DNA from: an uncultured Planctomycetaceae bacterium
GTDB lineage: Bacteria > Planctomycetota > Planctomycetia > Pirellulales > Thermoguttaceae
NCBI GenBank assembly: GCA_947307005.1
Contig: CAMZHY010000229.1
Coordinates: forward strand, 1-6,338
Direction: 5' to 3'
DNA: 6,338 bases
Part shown: positions 6,150-6,338 of the stretch, piece after piece
Layout of the letters: every line of letters starts with the position of its first letter
Position numbering within the stretch: the stretch's first letter is position 1
Program-made: the position numbers and the translations under genes
Notes under the pieces: generated by a model
Told to the model about the DNA's origin: nothing
Databases searched by the model: none
The model's input: the letters and a program-made list of their open reading frames with translations, nothing else

Positions 6150-6338
6150 CGGGTAATCCTTAATCGTAAGGAGAAGGGAGTCGATCTCAAAGGTCGGCGT
6201 CTTTCACGAATCGGCGCGGCGCTGTTGACAAGTCCGCTTCCGAGCGCGAATAATCTCGCTGTTCATGATAAAATACGCGGACGCGCTGCGAGTTAAAACG
6301 CGTCGCGTACTAATGATACAACCGTTTTTTCTTTTTTC
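6150..6338 (-). other. Upstream leader region, no gene seen
   Basis: The 189 bases before the start hold no supported gene on either strand. The far end on the minus strand is A-rich (GAAAAAAGAAAAAAC, 6324-6338). A weak promoter-like pair, TTGTAT (6316-6321) and TTTTAA (6293-6298) with 17 bases between, matches consensus at only three of six positions each, so I do not call a promoter. No riboswitch or clear terminator hairpin is visible. Confidence 0.5.
6157..6161 (-). promoter_or_regulatory. Ribosome binding site (AAGGA)
   Basis: The minus strand reads TTAAGGATTACCCG before the ATG at 6149. AAGGA is seven bases from the start codon, a good Shine-Dalgarno position that fixes the start. Confidence 0.75.

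Noticed and set aside
6204..6266. Possible 20-codon leader peptide upstream of the gene (minus strand)
   Set aside because: No Shine-Dalgarno before its ATG and no notable composition; a chance frame of this size is expected.
5166..6296. 376-codon plus-strand open frame
   Set aside because: It is exactly antisense to the N-terminal part of the real gene, its product is Arg/Val-rich with no recognisable domain, and it lacks a ribosome binding site. Strong codon bias of the sense strand explains the missing stops.
6282..6338. Possible terminator: T-rich tract on the plus strand after CG-rich inverted bases
   Set aside because: The short ACGCG/CGCGT pairings do not form a convincing stem next to the T tract, and there is no plus-strand gene for it to end.

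Overview
The window holds one very large protein-coding gene on the minus strand. It starts at 6149 and runs off the left edge with no stop codon: 2049 complete codons plus two bases. A non-coding leader lies to its right (6150-6338). The long antisense and out-of-frame readings on both strands are shadows of this GC-rich repetitive gene, and no second gene is supported.

The organism is most likely a planctomycete. The N-terminus carries the planctomycete LEPR-XLL-type motif (LESLESRELLS). The rest combines families common in giant surface or exported planctomycete proteins: CSLREA segments, chlamydial-type POMP repeats (F-x-N-N...G-G-A-I), parallel beta-helix turns, a reprolysin-like metzincin and a PPC domain. 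Moderately high GC (judged by eye) and the acidic, Lys/Arg-poor product fit this. Placement within the phylum, for example Pirellulales/Thermoguttaceae, is only a guess.

Layout in coding order, right to left: leader with a good Shine-Dalgarno (6157-6161); LEPR-XLL segment (residues 23-35); CSLREA-1 (90-154); POMP array 1 (187-334); metzincin with zinc site H468/H472/H478 and Met-turn M497 (335-538); PPC-like domain (about 552-684); a beta-helix domain closed by a GAYE cap (about 725-1044); CSLREA-2 (1053-1116); POMP array 3 (1149 to the edge). The last part of array 3 is organised into super-repeats of about 160 residues.

The protein reads as a long extracellular beta-helical stalk or adhesin with a secreted-type zinc protease embedded near its N-terminus. 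The most notable observations are the protease/PPC/beta-helix cassette lying between two copies of the same CSLREA-POMP module, a module switch inside a shared repeat sequence at the protease boundary, a sharply bounded 229-bp exact repeat in non-adjacent super-repeat units that suggests recent gene conversion, and a ladder of cysteines at a fixed position in the repeats.
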